NCBI GenBank assembly: GCA_019635755.1
Contig: JAHBYW010000011.1
Location: 1-64,000 of the forward strand
Source: Rhizobiaceae bacterium
GTDB lineage: Bacteria > Pseudomonadota > Alphaproteobacteria > Rhizobiales > Rhizobiaceae
DNA: 64,000 nt
Direction: 5' to 3'
Shown: in pieces, positions 51,136 through 58,885 of the stretch
Layout: each line of letters opens with the position of its first letter
Position numbering within the stretch: position 1 is the first letter of the stretch
Notes under the pieces: model-generated
What the model was told of the DNA's origin: nothing
The model's database searches: none
The model's input: only the letters and a program-made list of their open reading frames with translations
Program-made: the position numbers and the translations under genes

Positions 51136-51221
51136 CGCAGCGCCTCAATCACTGCCGGTGCCCACCACATGAGCCAGGCACCGCATACCGCTCCGGCGAG
51201 GAAGGCGAGCTTGATCATCAT
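51132..51221 (-). CDS. Tiny membrane protein
   Basis: 29 residues, essentially one transmembrane helix (IKLAFLAGAVCGAWLMWWAP) with a short tail. It is linked by four-base overlaps to genes on both sides, which supports it being real despite its size. Confidence 0.55.
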   Translation of the reverse strand: MMIKLAFLAGAVCGAWLMWWAPAVIEALR

Positions 51222-51553
51222 TTGCGCCTGGCCAAGTGCGCGCGGGCCTTCTCCCGGACACCGGGATAGCGTTCGTCGAAGTCCTTCAGCCGGGCTTGTT
51301 CGCGGGCTGACGCGGCGATGATTTCGTGTCGCTTCTCAGGGAAGCGGGCCGCGTCAATCGCCTCGCGCACGCTGAAGGCCGGCAGGTGGCAATCGGTCAG
51401 TGCCGCTCGATTGTGGTTGATGTCGTACTGCCAACCATAGACCGTGCCGTTGCGTTCGTTGGCCTTCAGGTTGACGCTGTCGAGCCAGTCGAGGCGGGCC
51501 TTGTCGGCCTCGAGATCGGCGAGACGCTCGACGTCGATCATCTTCCTGGTCAT
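51218..51553 (-). CDS. Hypothetical charged helical protein
   Basis: 111 residues. ADLEADKARLDWLDSV near the start and VREAIDAARFPEKRHEI are recurrent motifs of small phage early proteins (DKxRLDWLD followed by REAIDAA). Function unknown. Confidence 0.65.
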   Translation of the reverse strand: MTRKMIDVERLADLEADKARLDWLDSVNLKANERNGTVYGWQYDINHNRAALTDCHLPAFSVREAIDAARFPEKRHEIIAASAREQARLKDFDERYPGVREKARAHLARRK

Positions 51554-51894
51554 GCGTTCCCCGCTTTCAGGTTGTCGATGATCCTCGCATCGTCGACGGC
51601 ATCAGCCGCTTCGGGAGAAATGTCGGCGACCATCTTCATCAGCATGTCGCGACGTTCGATCACCAGGGCGTCGGCAGTCGCCCGATCGGCTATGGGCTCA
51701 AATGTCGCCGCAGGCTGGTCCCCGAAGGTCTCGCGGACGAAGAAAGAACCGTCGTCGCGCATGCCGATCCGATGGCGGATTTCGAGGGTGACCTTGTCGT
51801 CGTCGGGTCGCCGCAGCGAGGGGCAATCACTCTTGTGACTGATCTCCCGACCGTAGCCGGCAACCGCGTGGCAGTCCGGACAGCGAACGCTCAT
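51550..51894 (-). CDS. Hypothetical zinc-finger-like protein
   Basis: 114 residues. N-terminal CPDC ... HKSDC pattern could bind zinc. The rest is predicted alpha/beta. ATGA overlaps both sides. Confidence 0.6.
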   Translation of the reverse strand: MSVRCPDCHAVAGYGREISHKSDCPSLRRPDDDKVTLEIRHRIGMRDDGSFFVRETFGDQPAATFEPIADRATADALVIERRDMLMKMVADISPEAADAVDDARIIDNLKAGNA

Positions 51895-52103
51895 CGCCGC
51901 TGCTCCTCCGGGTCTTCGCGCACGAGCACGAGATGCCAGTTGACGGTGTTGTTGTCGGGAGCCTCGACGTACTTGGCGTAAGCCGCGCGGAGTCGTTCTG
52001 ACGCTTCGTCAAAGGCTCCCATGGGACCCCGGTTCATGCGGCAGGTCGGAGTGATGATCCGATGACCGGACTTCAATCCTGACAGGACGGTTTCGACAGC
52101 CAT
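51891..52103 (-). CDS. Small hypothetical protein
   Basis: 70 residues; helix FDEASERLRAAYAKYVEA then NTVNWHLVLVREDPEE. No family recognised; packed between overlapping genes. Confidence 0.55.
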   Translation of the reverse strand: MAVETVLSGLKSGHRIITPTCRMNRGPMGAFDEASERLRAAYAKYVEAPDNNTVNWHLVLVREDPEEQRR

Positions 52104-52106
52104 TGA

Positions 52107-52382
52107 TCAGCCCTCCCTCGCATCGGCCGCGCGTTCCGCGGCATCAGCCTCGGTTGCGCGTACCTGGCGCTGATATTCGTCGAAGGCCGCAAGCGCGTGA
52201 CGAGCTTCATCCCGGTAATCGAACCACGCCGGGAAGCCCTGCGGCTCGCACTCCGTCCCGTTCCAACGCATCGCCGGTTGGTTCGGGTCGCCGCCATTGA
52301 GTTGCACGCGGCAGATAGCTTCGGCCACGGCGCGGAGAAGCTTGGAGTCGGGACGGCTCATGTCGTCGCGCGGGGAGGTCAT
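52107..52382 (-). CDS. Small hypothetical protein
   Basis: 91 residues from ATG 52382. SKLLRAVAEAICRVQLNGGD, then WFDYRDEARHALAAFDEYQR matches a recurrent phage pattern of unknown role. Confidence 0.6.
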   Translation of the reverse strand: MTSPRDDMSRPDSKLLRAVAEAICRVQLNGGDPNQPAMRWNGTECEPQGFPAWFDYRDEARHALAAFDEYQRQVRATEADAAERAADAREG

Positions 52383-52654
52383 GACACCACCTGTCCCACG
52401 AGCGCCGAGATCATCGGTCCGATCGGCTCTTCGTCTTCTCCGAACCAAGGGATGCGGACTTCAAGACCGTCAGCCGCCATGGTCGGCTGGCCCGGCGAGA
52501 GGCCTATCGGCATGCCTCGAAACTCGGCCTGCTTCCCGCAGATTTTGCACTTCCCAGTGATCTCCAAGTAGTGAAGGTTGGAATCGTGGAAGGCCTGATG
52601 ATGCACATTGAAGTGCATGTCGCTGTGCGGGCACTGGTTCTCGGGCATGCTCAT
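52379..52654 (-). CDS. Small zinc-ribbon-like protein
   Basis: 91 residues with CPHSDMHF, His-rich HHQAFHDSNLHY, and CKICGKQ; a zinc-binding fold is likely. Four-base overlaps with both neighbours. Confidence 0.6.
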   Translation of the reverse strand: MSMPENQCPHSDMHFNVHHQAFHDSNLHYLEITGKCKICGKQAEFRGMPIGLSPGQPTMAADGLEVRIPWFGEDEEPIGPMISALVGQVVS

Positions 52655-52881
52655 GCGAAGCCTAGCTCCTCGGCCTTGAACTCCCGAATCCGGATCGTGA
52701 TCTCCTGACCCTTGACGAACTTCTCGACCTTGAGATCATCCGATCCATGCAACAGCGATCTCGGGATGATCGCCCATCCTCCTCTTCCGTTCTGATGCTT
52801 TGGTCGATCGACGATGATCGCGAGACCGGTTGAGGAGATGCGGCGGAAAGTGGTGGTGATCACCCTGTATTCGTCGGTCAT
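52651..52881 (-). CDS. Small beta-rich protein, paralogue A
   Basis: 76 residues. RVITTTFRRISSTGLAIIVD, then WAIIPRSLLHGSDDLKVEKF. Nearly identical (about 80 percent) to the C-terminal part of the gene at 54027. It looks like a small RNA/DNA- or protein-binding beta domain; function unknown. Confidence 0.7.
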   Translation of the reverse strand: MTDEYRVITTTFRRISSTGLAIIVDRPKHQNGRGGWAIIPRSLLHGSDDLKVEKFVKGQEITIRIREFKAEELGFA

Positions 52882-53729
52882 ATCGCCGCCTCCGGCGTGC
52901 CTGGCGCATGCTGGTTGGCGCGGCGCCAGAACATCGGCTCGTCGCCGCGCATAAGCATGAGGTGAGCGATCACGTCATCGGTCGGGCACATCGACCCGGC
53001 CCAAGACTCCTTGTAGTAGCCGATCGGATGCAGGCAGAGGGCGGCGAGAACGCGGGCGGATTTATTGCCGTCATTCCGCGCGTCGAGCGCCACGGTCGGT
53101 CGCAACTTTCGGAAGAGGTACGTCACGCCCGAGCGCTTCGACGTCTCGAGGAACATGCCGGTGAGCAGGTACATCTTGAAGGCGTGGTGCTTGAGAAGCT
53201 GACCGAGGAGATGGACGGCGTTGGCCTCCTGCTCAATGCCCCAGGCAACGGATGCGCCGAGCGTGTTTAGCTCGAGGTGGACGCCGCGGTTGCCGTAGGG
53301 AACTGTTCCGCCCTTCACGCGGCCGTCGGGCTCCTGCCAGATGAAAATGTGCTTGCGCAGCCGATGCGACCACCACTGGTTCCGAACCTTGACGCCTTCC
53401 TCGACCGCGTCATCATCCGCTGCGGTCTTGCCAATCGCCATCAGTTCGGCTGCCTTGGGATAGGTCGGTTCGACGACAAGCCCGAGGTCGCTCAGCGGCA
53501 TCGGAATGCCAGCCCACTCGCGCTTATCGCCGGCTACGTGGCGGAGCGCGTTGCGCAGTGGTGCGAAGTTGTCGAAGCGATCGAGGATCGAGAAGTCAGC
53601 CTCCCGCGGATCTGGATACAGCGACGGCGTGGACGTTGCTCGCCTTGAGGCGTCGCCCTGCCTTTGAGTTTGGCGCCGGCGCTTTCTGTCTTCCGCCTCG
53701 GCTCGGCGGCGCTGCTGGCGTGTCGACAT
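52878..53729 (-). CDS. Hypothetical protein
   Basis: 283 residues. A very basic N-terminus (QQRRRAEAEDRKRRRQTQRQ) and a well-composed alpha/beta body (GVHLELNTLGASVAWGIEQE; HHAFKMYLLTGMFLETSKRS). It overlaps the upstream gene by 134 bases in another frame, which is exceptional here. No family recognised. Confidence 0.65.
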   Translation of the reverse strand: MSTRQQRRRAEAEDRKRRRQTQRQGDASRRATSTPSLYPDPREADFSILDRFDNFAPLRNALRHVAGDKREWAGIPMPLSDLGLVVEPTYPKAAELMAIGKTAADDDAVEEGVKVRNQWWSHRLRKHIFIWQEPDGRVKGGTVPYGNRGVHLELNTLGASVAWGIEQEANAVHLLGQLLKHHAFKMYLLTGMFLETSKRSGVTYLFRKLRPTVALDARNDGNKSARVLAALCLHPIGYYKESWAGSMCPTDDVIAHLMLMRGDEPMFWRRANQHAPGTPEAAI

Positions 53730-54030
53730 CGGAGGTCTCTTCGCTGGGGGTGGAAGCGCCGGTTTCGGCCGCGTCGGCGGCGGCAGCCGTCACCGGATCG
53801 AAGTCGGCGATGATGTATTCCGCCGTCTTCTCGTCGAAGTCGGTCGCCCGGTGGTAGATCGGTCGCCCGTCATCATCCTTGCCGGTAGCGACCAGGAGCG
53901 CGTAGCCTCGGCGGATCATGTCCTTGACGATCCTGCTGGCGCGGATCACCTCGGCCGGGTTTGTCGGGTCGAACGACAGCTTGGTGTCGCCGGCCCCGAC
54001 GTTGAGGATGCCTATGGTTCCAAAGCTCAT
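53596..54030 (-). CDS. Hypothetical protein
   Basis: 144 residues. Conserved-looking N-terminus (FDPTNPAEVIRASRIVKDMI, then RRGYALLV) followed by Ala/Pro/Ser linker and a short basic end KAGRRLKASNVHAVAVSR. The start region resembles phage proteins that read FDP...RA...VxxMLRRGYALLV. Function unknown. Confidence 0.65.
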   Translation of the reverse strand: MSFGTIGILNVGAGDTKLSFDPTNPAEVIRASRIVKDMIRRGYALLVATGKDDDGRPIYHRATDFDEKTAEYIIADFDPVTAAAADAAETGASTPSEETSDVDTPAAPPSRGGRQKAPAPNSKAGRRLKASNVHAVAVSRSAGG

Positions 54031-54395
54031 GTGAAGCCCAGCTCCTCTGCCTTGAACTCGATCACGCGAACCGTGATCTCCTGGCCTTCCTTGAATCCCT
54101 CGACCTTCAGATCATCGGCTCCATGAAGAAGGGACCTTGGGATCACTGCCCATCCACCCTTGCCGTTCTGGTGCTTCGGTCGATCGACCATGATGGCGAG
54201 ACCGGTCGTTGAGATGCGGCGAAAGGTGGTGGTGATGGTGCGGTAGGAGTCGGTCATGCGGCGATGCCGCCGGTTGGCCCAGTCGGCGACCAGGTCGGCC
54301 GCATCGGGATCGCGGGCGAGCAGCGTGAACTTCGGTTCGTCGGGCGCCGCGGCCGCCTCGCAGTCGAACCTGCCTGGGTTGTTCTTCGTGCCCAT
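54027..54395 (-). CDS. Fusion of a small phage protein with paralogue B
   Basis: 122 residues. Residues 1-46 match a separate small phage family (FDCEAAAAPDEPKFTLLARD, then DLVADWA). Residues 47-122 duplicate the gene at 52651, including an internal ATG 54257 that could start a free copy. Either a true fusion or two overlapping products. Function unknown. Confidence 0.65.
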   Translation of the reverse strand: MGTKNNPGRFDCEAAAAPDEPKFTLLARDPDAADLVADWANRRHRRMTDSYRTITTTFRRISTTGLAIMVDRPKHQNGKGGWAVIPRSLLHGADDLKVEGFKEGQEITVRVIEFKAEELGFT

Positions 54396-54886
54396 CAGCC
54401 CGCGGCCTCCATCTTCGCGGCTGCTCGATCGAGCCGCTCGATCTCAGCGAGGATCAGCGCGCCTGCCCGGACAAGATCACGGCGGCGGTCTTTGGGCTTC
54501 CACCAAACCTTGAGCCGACTGTAGAGGCGTCCGCCGTCGTCAACGACGTTCCACCAGGGCCACGGGTCTTCCAGTCTGGTGCCGTTCTCGTCGGTGGTTG
54601 CAGATCGGAGATCGGGGCGGATGTAGCATGCCGCCGACGTCGCCAGATCACCGTCGGTGTGCCGATCATCATGTTCCGCCGTCCAGCCTTCCACCTCGAT
54701 CTGGCGGCGGCGCTCGGCCATCACGTCGAGCGCGGCCATCGTCGGCCGGCCGGCGGCGTCCAGTGCGAGCAGGATGTTCGCCGCCGCGTTCTCTGTTACC
54801 GCCGCAGAGCGATGCAGGTTCGGCAGCCACTTGTCGATCGCCTCGGCCACGATCTTAACGCTGGCATCGAAAGGGTTTGTTGTCAC
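54395..54886 (-). CDS. Conserved phage protein with EGWTxEHDDxH motif
   Basis: 163 residues from GTG 54886, which has a strong AGGAGG two bases upstream. ERRRQIEVEGWTAEHDDRHT, then GDLATSAACYI and WPWW identify a very widespread phage early protein family of unknown biochemistry. C-terminal LVRAGALILAEIERLDRA is also conserved. Confidence 0.75.
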   Translation of the reverse strand: MTTNPFDASVKIVAEAIDKWLPNLHRSAAVTENAAANILLALDAAGRPTMAALDVMAERRRQIEVEGWTAEHDDRHTDGDLATSAACYIRPDLRSATTDENGTRLEDPWPWWNVVDDGGRLYSRLKVWWKPKDRRRDLVRAGALILAEIERLDRAAAKMEAAG

Positions 54887-55122
54887 AGCCTCCTCCTCCA
54901 AAGGTTCGTGCCGACGCTGTTGCCCTTGCCGGGGAGTGTGCCGGCACGGATGATCCTGCCCTCGCGCTCCAAGCCGCGGAGGACGTGCTTGACGTGGGCC
55001 GGAGCACCGATGCCGCCGGCAAGACGCCATGCTTCACGCGGAGTGACCGCAGTGCCGATCGGAATCGCATCGCAGACGCGGTCCGCGGTTCGACGCTTTA
55101 TGTCAGCCGAAGAGGTAGTCAT
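54883..55122 (-). CDS. Small winged-helix-like protein
   Basis: 79 residues from ATG 55122. GTAVTPREAWRLAGGIGAPA, then HVKHVLRGLEREGRIIR is a winged-helix pattern; probable DNA-binding regulator or replication accessory. Overlaps both neighbours. Confidence 0.65.
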   Translation of the reverse strand: MTTSSADIKRRTADRVCDAIPIGTAVTPREAWRLAGGIGAPAHVKHVLRGLEREGRIIRAGTLPGKGNSVGTNLWRRRL

Positions 55123-55706
55123 GACAAAGCGGCCTCTTCGAGCCACGTCCATCTTTCGCGGCGGTGGATAAGGCTGATTGTTCTTTGGCTGACACCAAAG
55201 CGGCGCGCGATTTCTCTCTGCGTCGCCGTCCCTTGAAGTTCTCTTATGGCTAGAACGTCGGCCGCGAGAAGCTTCGCCATGCCGTGACGCTCGCCTCGGT
55301 TGCTCGTTCCATGCACAAGCTTGTCGGCCTCGTTCTCGGCATCAGTCTTCCAAACAAGGTGGCGTTTTGCGACGCAGCCGAGATGTCCTTTGCCGCATAG
55401 GTGAGCGGCTTCGTGGTCGGGTGTGGGCGGCGGCCCATAAACCTTTTCGCAAACGAGGCGGCAGACGGATACCGACTTGCCGTCCCACCTCATCACCGCA
55501 TAACCGTCCCGTGTGGAGAACGGCCAGGCAAGGCAATCGTTGCCGTCGTACATGAGGATGACGCTATTGAAGAAACGCTGCAACGAGCCCGGAGGTGCGC
55601 GTCCTCCCGTAGGATCTCCGTGCCGGCGCCAGCGATCATAGTGGGTAGAGCACCACCCCCACCCGTGCGCCGGCTTCTCACACCCGGGGATCGAACACGT
55701 CCTCAT
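55119..55706 (-). CDS. HNH endonuclease with C-terminal HTH
   Basis: 195 residues. Zinc knuckle CSIPGCEKPAHGWGWCSTHY, then HNH_3-type core HEAAHLCGKGHLGCVAKRHL and NEADKLVHGT. C-terminal HTH REIARRFGVSQRTISLIHRR. Typical freestanding homing endonuclease. Confidence 0.9.
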   Translation of the reverse strand: MRTCSIPGCEKPAHGWGWCSTHYDRWRRHGDPTGGRAPPGSLQRFFNSVILMYDGNDCLAWPFSTRDGYAVMRWDGKSVSVCRLVCEKVYGPPPTPDHEAAHLCGKGHLGCVAKRHLVWKTDAENEADKLVHGTSNRGERHGMAKLLAADVLAIRELQGTATQREIARRFGVSQRTISLIHRRERWTWLEEAALS

Positions 55707-55984
55707 GGCTCGCGCCCGCCGATCTCCGCTTCCTCGAGCGTAAAGTAGAGGTACTCCTCGACCGTAGGCGCCGCCGGCACAGGAACGCGGACGATGATCT
55801 GTCCTTCATGACCGATGTCGACTCGGTCGATGGTGCCGCCCTTACCCTGGGCGACACCCTTGAAGGCTGTTGCCCGGCGTCCGATGAGCAAGGCTCGAGC
55901 GACACCGAGGGACTTCGCGATACCTGCCTGAATCTCGAATGCGGCAGGTGCGGGTTTCTCCGCAGTCAGTGGACTCTTGGCCAT
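55703..55984 (-). CDS. Small hypothetical protein
   Basis: 93 residues; beta-rich end (GQIIVRVPVPAAPTVEEYLY). No family recognised. Four-base overlap with the HNH gene. Confidence 0.55.
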   Translation of the reverse strand: MAKSPLTAEKPAPAAFEIQAGIAKSLGVARALLIGRRATAFKGVAQGKGGTIDRVDIGHEGQIIVRVPVPAAPTVEEYLYFTLEEAEIGGREP

Positions 55985-56310
55985 TACGCGGCCTCCTGTT
56001 GCGCTTCACTCAAGGGATCGGGACGAGCTCGGATATCGGCGGCGATCGCGCGCCCAAGAGTCGGGTACTCGGCTTCGATCGCCGCAGCGATCGCCTCACG
56101 CTCGGCAAGCGCCGCCGCGCGCGCCCAATCAGCCGCCTCCTTACAAAAGCGATCATCGGCGATCGCCTTGGCCCGGTTGCTGGCGCTAAACTCAGCGACG
56201 GGGTCGTGCTTCTTCCGCTTGCGGATGCTCTCCATGTGTCGGCCAGACGAGCCGATCGCGTTGAGGAGGTGCCGGCGCTTCTCGTAGTTCGACCAGAACT
56301 CGGGGATCAC
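55984..56310 (-). CDS. Hypothetical helical protein
   Basis: 108 residues, basic and helical (RKRKKHDPVAEFSASNRAKA; ALAEREAIAAAIEAEYPTLG). Function unknown. Confidence 0.55.
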   Translation of the reverse strand: MIPEFWSNYEKRRHLLNAIGSSGRHMESIRKRKKHDPVAEFSASNRAKAIADDRFCKEAADWARAAALAEREAIAAAIEAEYPTLGRAIAADIRARPDPLSEAQQEAA

Positions 56311-56423
56311 GACGACGCTCCCGTCTTCCGTCGACGCCGGATCCAGTCATGAGCAACGATCACGATCAGCGTGAGGCCGCCGACGACAGCGATGGCGAGG
56401 GTGAGGTGGTCGAGGTCGATCAT
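56307..56423 (-). CDS. Tiny single-span membrane protein
   Basis: 38 residues: MIDLDHLTLAIAVVGGLTLI continuing as a hydrophobic helix, then a basic tail RRRRK. Four-base overlaps on both sides support it. Confidence 0.55.
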   Translation of the reverse strand: MIDLDHLTLAIAVVGGLTLIVIVAHDWIRRRRKTGASS

Positions 56424-56758
56424 GGTGCCGCCGCCTTCGCCTTGGCGGCGGCGACTTGCTCGTCGACCGTCGGTCCGGTGTATGGCTCAGAGCTCCGTCT
56501 GCGCTTCCGTCTCCATCCCCATCCATCCTCCAACTGGCGGATGTCGACAGCCTCCTCGTGGAGGTGCATGCCGGTATCTGTAAGGACCGGGTCGTCGGGG
56601 ACCGAGACGCCGCGGCTCAGAAGCGGATTGTCGACGTTGCAGCCGCCGCGCTGGGCGATCTCGTAGTTGACGTACTCCTCGATCTCATCGAGCGTCGCGT
56701 CGCAGTCGAGAACCATCTCGAATTCGACGCGGATGATCCGGCTTCGCGGGAGCTTCAC
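56420..56758 (-). CDS. Hypothetical protein
   Basis: 112 residues. RIIRVEFEMVLDCDATLDEI, then EEYVNYEI resembles a small ferredoxin-like fold; C-terminal Lys/Arg and Ala-rich tail. Function unknown. Confidence 0.6.
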   Translation of the reverse strand: MKLPRSRIIRVEFEMVLDCDATLDEIEEYVNYEIAQRGGCNVDNPLLSRGVSVPDDPVLTDTGMHLHEEAVDIRQLEDGWGWRRKRRRSSEPYTGPTVDEQVAAAKAKAAAP

Positions 56759-57276
56759 GACGCGACTCCTTCGACATGTTCCCGCGCTGCCGTATCGACT
56801 GGATCAGATCGGAATGCCGCTGCGACTCCAGAATGGACCGTGCTCCGGAGTTGTGCGATCACAGGGCCGCCGCGCATGCTCGCGGCCAAGCCTTTCGGCA
56901 TGATCTTCACATGGAGGTCATTGAGGTCTTCAGCCGACTGGAACTTCCATGCCTTCACCTCCTCGGCGTCGCCGAGCATCGCCTTGACAGGCGAGTTGCC
57001 TTGCAGCGGCCCGACAGAAAACCCGCGCGCCTCGAGCCAGGCCTTGCACGCGTTGAACGCGGCATAGTCGCCCCGATCTTCGAAGAGCGCGAAGTTGTCC
57101 CCGCGCGCTGCGGGAGGAATGACAGCGCGCGGGGCAGTGTCCGCCGGGGAGGAGACGGCGGAGTCGCAAAGAGGTCCCCGGACCGGCGGTGGGTTGGGGC
57201 TGGGGTCACCGGTCCGGGGTTCCATCGCCGAGCTTTGCACCCCCGGCGAATGGGAGGAGAGGGTGGTCGACATCAC
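56755..57276 (-). CDS. Hypothetical protein
   Basis: 173 residues. The first 60 are low-complexity; the body (FALFEDRGDYAAFNACKAWL, then HVKIMPKGLAASMRGGPVIA) is compact. No family recognised. Confidence 0.55.
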   Translation of the reverse strand: MMSTTLSSHSPGVQSSAMEPRTGDPSPNPPPVRGPLCDSAVSSPADTAPRAVIPPAARGDNFALFEDRGDYAAFNACKAWLEARGFSVGPLQGNSPVKAMLGDAEEVKAWKFQSAEDLNDLHVKIMPKGLAASMRGGPVIAQLRSTVHSGVAAAFRSDPVDTAAREHVEGVAS

Positions 57277-57689
57277 TCGCCGCCGCTCGTCAGTTCGCCC
57301 GCGTCGCCGCGGAAGTCGATGTCGGGGAGGATCGTCTGTGGCTTGAAGATGACGCGGTAATGGTAGGTGCTGACGTCGCGCGCTTCGAGCTGCTCGACGA
57401 AATAGGTGACGTTGTCGGACAAGCCGAGGAAGTGCTTCTTGAAGATACCCGGCCCGGTCTTGCAGGTGACCGTCAGTTGGCCGGCACGGTCATTGTTGCC
57501 GAGCGAGCAGAGGCCCTCGATGCTGAGCATGTAGTCGCCGGTGATGCCGTTGTAGAAGATCACGCGACGGTTGATCTCGAACATGTCGGCGGCCTTCGAC
57601 AGGTTCGTGGATGCGATGTCCGCATCGGTGCACCCGGCCAAGGACGCGAGGCCAATCGCTGCCGCGCCCATCATCCACTTCGCCATCAC
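57273..57689 (-). CDS. Phage beta-sandwich lipoprotein, possible superinfection exclusion
   Basis: 138 residues. Lipoprotein signal with lipobox LAGC (Cys20). NLSKAADMFEINRRVIFYNG, GDYMLSIEGLCS and KTGPGIFKKHFLGLSDNVTY identify a temperate-phage lipoprotein family. Surface lipoproteins of phages such as T5 Llp and phi80 Cor block receptors; an exclusion role is inferred by analogy. ATGA overlap with the HNH gene suggests early expression. Confidence 0.8.
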   Translation of the reverse strand: MMAKWMMGAAAIGLASLAGCTDADIASTNLSKAADMFEINRRVIFYNGITGDYMLSIEGLCSLGNNDRAGQLTVTCKTGPGIFKKHFLGLSDNVTYFVEQLEARDVSTYHYRVIFKPQTILPDIDFRGDAGELTSGGE

Positions 57690-58084
57690 GTCCTCCTTTC
57701 AGCGGGTCCGAACATCGGCTTTCGCCAGCCCGAGGCGCGCGATCCGGGCATCGGCTGCCCCTTTCGCTGCCTGGGCCGGATACCCCGGTCCATGCGTTCC
57801 TGGCGCTTCGTTTCGGCGGCTACGGGTTGATCATGCGTGTCCGTCTTCTTCCGCCAGCACGCGCGGGTGAGGACGGCGCAGTTGTCGAGCGTCGGCTTGC
57901 CGCCGGCCCGATCGACGATGATGTGCTCGTAGTAGATGTTGCCGACCGGACCGAGCCTCTGTCCGCAGCCTTCGGCCGTGAAACCTTCGATGCCGTACTC
58001 GGCAAGGCGATGGCATTCGCAGATGCCGCCGGCGCGCTCCCAGGCTGCGTCGCAGATCTTCGATGAGAACTCGGAGCGGCTCAT
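57686..58084 (-). CDS. HNH endonuclease
   Basis: 132 residues. Cys/His knuckle GGICECHRL and CGQRL, then YEHIIVDRAGGKPTLDNCAV as the HNH core and CWRKKT. A member of the small phage HNH group; nicking activity inferred. Confidence 0.8.
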   Translation of the reverse strand: MSRSEFSSKICDAAWERAGGICECHRLAEYGIEGFTAEGCGQRLGPVGNIYYEHIIVDRAGGKPTLDNCAVLTRACWRKKTDTHDQPVAAETKRQERMDRGIRPRQRKGQPMPGSRASGWRKPMFGPAERRT

Positions 58085-58254
58085 CGCCCGCCTCCAAGCA
58101 CCTTCACGGACTCAGCCCGAAGCCGATCCCTCAATTCGCGGAGGCCTTTGGCGATTGCGGGTTCGAGCAATTCAAACTTGAACCGGTTGGGCGCATTGAC
58201 GGCGTTGAACTGCTCAATGCGGCGGAGCTGGAGCTTGGCCTCGGCTTCGGTCAT
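58081..58254 (-). CDS. Small helical protein
   Basis: 57 residues (start MTEAEAKLQLRRIEQFNAVN), entirely helical, with four-base overlaps at both ends that support it as a gene. Function unknown. Confidence 0.55.
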   Translation of the reverse strand: MTEAEAKLQLRRIEQFNAVNAPNRFKFELLEPAIAKGLRELRDRLRAESVKVLGGGR

Positions 58255-58529
58255 GCCCGCCTCGCGAACACATGCCAGACCAGATCACCCCCAGAGGTGA
58301 GGACGGTACCGATATAGTCGGCGGTGTACCCGTGCGGGACCGGGTACCCGGTGCCGACGATGGTGATGCGCCTGACAGCCTTGCCGGCCTCCGGGTGAGG
58401 GTTGACCAGTGCCCACAGGCAGATGACGCCATGCTGTTCCGCGACGCTGAGGATGCGCGAGCCGATAGGCATCTCGACGTCCTGGACGTCGGTGATCTTG
58501 AGCGGGAATTTCCAGATGGTGAGGGCCAT
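58251..58529 (-). CDS. DUF7352-like protein
   Basis: 92 residues. IWKFPLKITDVQDVEMPIGS, CLWALVNPHPEAGK, and IVGTGYPVPHG, ending LVWHVFARRA match the small phage protein family DUF7352. Function unknown. Confidence 0.7.
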   Translation of the reverse strand: MALTIWKFPLKITDVQDVEMPIGSRILSVAEQHGVICLWALVNPHPEAGKAVRRITIVGTGYPVPHGYTADYIGTVLTSGGDLVWHVFARRA

Positions 58530-58532
58530 GGC

Positions 58533-58874
58533 CTACGCCCTCGCCTTGCTGTCGGCCTGCGCCGTAACGACATGGATCCGGAGAACGGCCAGTCCTCGGG
58601 CTTCGGCTTCCTCAATCTCGGCAGCAAACTTCGCGAGTGTCCGTCTTCCCTCAACGGACAGGTGCTTCATGCATCCGACGACGGCGAGCTCCATGCCCTC
58701 GTAAGACTTGTAGTCCTGAGGCTTCTGCCGGGAGAGGTTCGGGTAAGCCGCTGCCGGCGGGCCAAGATCGAGCCCAAGATCGTCGGCGAGGCCAGGAGCA
58801 ACGAGTCCCTCTATCTCCCGGTCGAAAGCAGCTTCACGGGGAGAGGGGCGGGAAGGGAAGGCGGAGACGTTCAT
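58533..58874 (-). CDS. Hypothetical protein
   Basis: 113 residues from ATG 58874 (AGAGGG upstream); ATG 58901 is possible but overlaps the next gene. Helical C-terminus EGRRTLAKFAAEIEEAEARG. Family not recognised. Confidence 0.55.
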   Translation of the reverse strand: MNVSAFPSRPSPREAAFDREIEGLVAPGLADDLGLDLGPPAAAYPNLSRQKPQDYKSYEGMELAVVGCMKHLSVEGRRTLAKFAAEIEEAEARGLAVLRIHVVTAQADSKARA

Positions 58875-58885
58875 TCGGCCGCCCT

